Shown one piece after another: positions 6,041 through 7,543 of a DNA stretch of 7,543 nucleotides. Position numbers and translations under genes: made by a program. This DNA is from Bifidobacterium breve (GTDB lineage Bacteria; Actinomycetota; Actinomycetes; S36-B12). The notes beneath the pieces were generated by a model, which was not told the origin of the DNA, searched no databases, and was given only the letters and a program-made list of their open reading frames with translations. Within the stretch, counting starts at the first letter, position 1, and every line of letters begins with the position of its first letter. The stretch lies in NCBI GenBank assembly GCA_945900705.1, contig CAMDKJ010000081.1:1-7543 (forward strand). The letters run 5' to 3'.

Positions 6041-7378
6041 ATGCAATACATAGTTGATGCAATCACCGCTGGTGCCGACAGTGCCGAGTTCGCCGCTCTC
6101 CCTTTGCCGGAGTCATATCGCGCGGTCACGGTGCATAAGGACGAAGCCACCATGTTTGACGGTATGGCCTCACGTGACAAGGATCCGCGAAGTTCCATCC
6201 ATCTAGATGAGGTGCCGGTGCCTGAACTCGCACCCGGCGAGGCATTAATCGCCGTAATGGCATCGAGCATCAACTACAACACGGTGTGGACGTCGATCTT
6301 TGAGCCGGTCTCGACTTTTGGATTTCTAGAGCGTTACGGCAAGTTGAACCCTTACGCGAAGCGCCATGATTTGCCCTATCACGTTATCGGCTCAGATGCG
6401 TCCGGCGTCGTTCTGCGGACCGGCCCGGGAGTCCACATGTGGAAAGCGGGAGACGAAATTGTCGCGCACTGCCTAAGTGTCGAACTCGAATCACCACTCG
6501 GCCATAACGACACGATGCTTGATCCCGAACAGCGCATCTGGGGCTTTGAAACCAACTTCGGCGGCCTTGCACAACTTGCAATTGTGAAATCAAATCAGTT
6601 GCTGCCAAAACCAGCGCATCTAACTTGGGAGGAAGCCGCAAGTCCGGGCCTCGTTAATTCCACGGCATACCGTCAACTGGTTTCACGCAATGGCGCGGCC
6701 ATGAAGCAGGGCGACGTTGTTCTCATCTGGGGTGCCTCCGGTGGTCTTGGCTCATATGCGACGCAATACGCACTCAACGGTGGGGCTACCCCGGTCTGCG
6801 TGGTCTCAAGTCCGCAAAAGGCAGACATCTGCCGCGGCCTCGGAGCAGAATTGATTATCGACCGCTCGGCTGAGGGTTACCGCTTCTGGAAGGACGAAAC
6901 CACCCAAGATCCAAAAGAGTGGCAGCGCCTTGGAAAAAAGATCCGTGAACTCACCGGAGGAGACGATGTCGACATCGTCTTTGAACACCCAGGGCGCGAA
7001 ACATTCGGCGCGAGTGTTTACGTGGCGCGCAAGGGTGGCACCATCGTGACCTGCGCCTCAACCTCGGGCTATATGCATGAATATGACAACCGGTACCTGT
7101 GGATGAGCTTAAAGCGAATTGTAGGTAGCCATTTCGCGAATTATCGCGAAGCATATGAAGCCAATCGCATGGTCTCACGAGGCATGATTCATCCAACCCT
7201 TTCTAAGACCTTCAGCCTCGAAAACGCCGGTGAGGCCGCCTACGAGGTGCACCACAACCTGCATCAGGGCAAAGTTGGGGTACTTTGTCTTGCCCCCGAA
7301 GAAGGGCTAGGTGTTCGTGACCATGAACTGCGCGCCAAGCACCTTACGGAGATTAACCGCTTTCGCGTATCCACCTGA
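6041..7378 (+). CDS. ccrA: Crotonyl-CoA carboxylase/reductase
   Basis: A 445-residue cytosolic MDR-superfamily enzyme that reduces crotonyl-CoA with NADPH while fixing CO2, giving (2S)-ethylmalonyl-CoA. From the ATG at 6041, the N-terminal catalytic domain includes SSINYNTVWTSIFEP, HCLSVELE and IWGFETNFGG. The Rossmann domain has WGASGGLGS at 230-238, and VDIVFEHPGRETFG and SGYMHEYDNRYLW follow. The four CO2-pocket residues known from the Kitasatospora enzyme (Asn81, Phe170, Glu171, His365, from memory) align as Asn80, Phe169, Glu170 and His364, all conserved, supporting true carboxylation rather than simple reduction. The start is uncertain: in-frame GTG 6008 and ATG 6017 lie upstream, but MQYIVDAI...ALPLPESYRA matches the usual CCR N-terminus, so 6041 is chosen despite no ribosome site. 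It is downstream of mce on the same strand and complements the thiolase and MeaB genes of the divergent operon. Confidence 0.96.
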   Translation: MQYIVDAITAGADSAEFAALPLPESYRAVTVHKDEATMFDGMASRDKDPRSSIHLDEVPVPELAPGEALIAVMASSINYNTVWTSIFEPVSTFGFLERYGKLNPYAKRHDLPYHVIGSDASGVVLRTGPGVHMWKAGDEIVAHCLSVELESPLGHNDTMLDPEQRIWGFETNFGGLAQLAIVKSNQLLPKPAHLTWEEAASPGLVNSTAYRQLVSRNGAAMKQGDVVLIWGASGGLGSYATQYALNGGATPVCVVSSPQKADICRGLGAELIIDRSAEGYRFWKDETTQDPKEWQRLGKKIRELTGGDDVDIVFEHPGRETFGASVYVARKGGTIVTCASTSGYMHEYDNRYLWMSLKRIVGSHFANYREAYEANRMVSRGMIHPTLSKTFSLENAGEAAYEVHHNLHQGKVGVLCLAPEEGLGVRDHELRAKHLTEINRFRVST

Positions 7379-7386
7379 TTAGCACT

Positions 7387-7392
7387 TAACAT
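7387..7392 (+). promoter_or_regulatory. Candidate -10 box TAACAT of a leaderless acyltransferase transcript
   Basis: TAACAT fits the actinobacterial TANNNT -10 pattern and ends 6 nt before the ATG at 7399. That is the spacing expected if transcription begins at the start codon. No Shine-Dalgarno sequence is present in the 20-bp gap after ccr, which agrees with a leaderless start. No -35 box is evident. Confidence 0.4.
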
Positions 7393-7398
7393 CAGCAC

Positions 7399-7543
7399 AT
7401 GAGCGCCACCGTTACTCCAGCCATGCCCTGGCGGGTCGGACGATCTGGCTCACCGATGGGTTATCTGCCAGGTCTCGATGGAATCCGCGCACTAGCGGTA
7501 ATTGGGGTGCTTCTTTATCACGGTAATTTCAATGGGCTCCGGG
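7399..7543 (+). CDS. Acyltransferase-3 (OafA-type) membrane protein, N-terminal fragment cut by window edge
   Basis: The frame is open from ATG 7399 to the window end, giving 48 residues plus one base. After a short polar leader (residues 1-20) comes YLPGLDGIRALAVIGVLLYH, the characteristic first membrane segment of the acyltransferase-3 family. Its conserved Arg30 and His41 are separated by ten residues (the R-X10-H motif). Family members are multi-pass integral membrane proteins that O-acetylate or acylate cell-surface polysaccharides, peptidoglycan, or sometimes antibiotics. The gene begins 20 bp after the ccr stop on the same strand, but a candidate -10 box at 7387-7392 suggests its own leaderless transcript. 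The substrate cannot be inferred from this fragment, and a functional link to the acyl-CoA genes is not evident. Confidence 0.85.
   Translation, partial: MSATVTPAMPWRVGRSGSPMGYLPGLDGIRALAVIGVLLYHGNFNGLR

Overview
The window reads as ordinary chromosomal DNA of an actinobacterium (Actinomycetota) of moderate G+C content: lines counted by eye run from about 45 to 63% GC, and TTA leucine codons are not avoided, so it is not a very high-GC streptomycete-like genome. The evidence is the protein families (actinobacterial-type GlgB, a thioredoxin-TPR protein with an N-terminal GAIDLGAL motif, a Cys-free Rrf2 regulator, an MCE with a GIQQ motif, CCR) and a gene neighbourhood resembling the mycobacterial mce-fadA4-thioredoxin-glgB block, recalled from memory. 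The genus cannot be decided from the sequence alone.

Layout. Bases 1-1785 (+) hold the 3' part of glgB (glycogen branching enzyme), which meets tail to tail with a thioredoxin/TPR protein (2768-1803, -). A 44-bp divergent gap separates that gene from a Rrf2-family repressor (2813-3286, +), whose 3' end overlaps that of meaB by 8 bp. The meaB GTPase gene (4199-3279, -) lies downstream of an acetyl-CoA acetyltransferase (5423-4227, -) in one apparent operon. A 58-bp divergent gap containing a perfect 10-bp palindrome leads to methylmalonyl-CoA epimerase (5482-5952, +), then crotonyl-CoA carboxylase/reductase (6041-7378, +). The start of an acyltransferase-3 family membrane protein (7399 to the window end, +) is cut off by the edge. 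The window is densely coding: no gap exceeds 90 bp, and I see no RNA gene, mobile element or CRISPR array.

How the genes work together. Thiolase, CCR, epimerase and MeaB form a coherent set. Acetyl-CoA is condensed to acetoacetyl-CoA, which is converted to crotonyl-CoA by enzymes not in this window. CCR reductively carboxylates crotonyl-CoA to (2S)-ethylmalonyl-CoA, the epimerase inverts C2 of ethylmalonyl- or methylmalonyl-CoA, and MeaB protects the B12-dependent mutase that follows. This suggests the ethylmalonyl-CoA route for C2 assimilation, or a supply of ethylmalonyl/methylmalonyl-CoA. The mutase itself, acetoacetyl-CoA reductase, crotonase and the later enzymes are absent from the window. 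I found no clearly new system. The best leads are the candidate operators beside mce and ccr, the epimerase metal-ligand variant, and the Cys-free Rrf2 regulator between the redox gene and the acyl-CoA operon.
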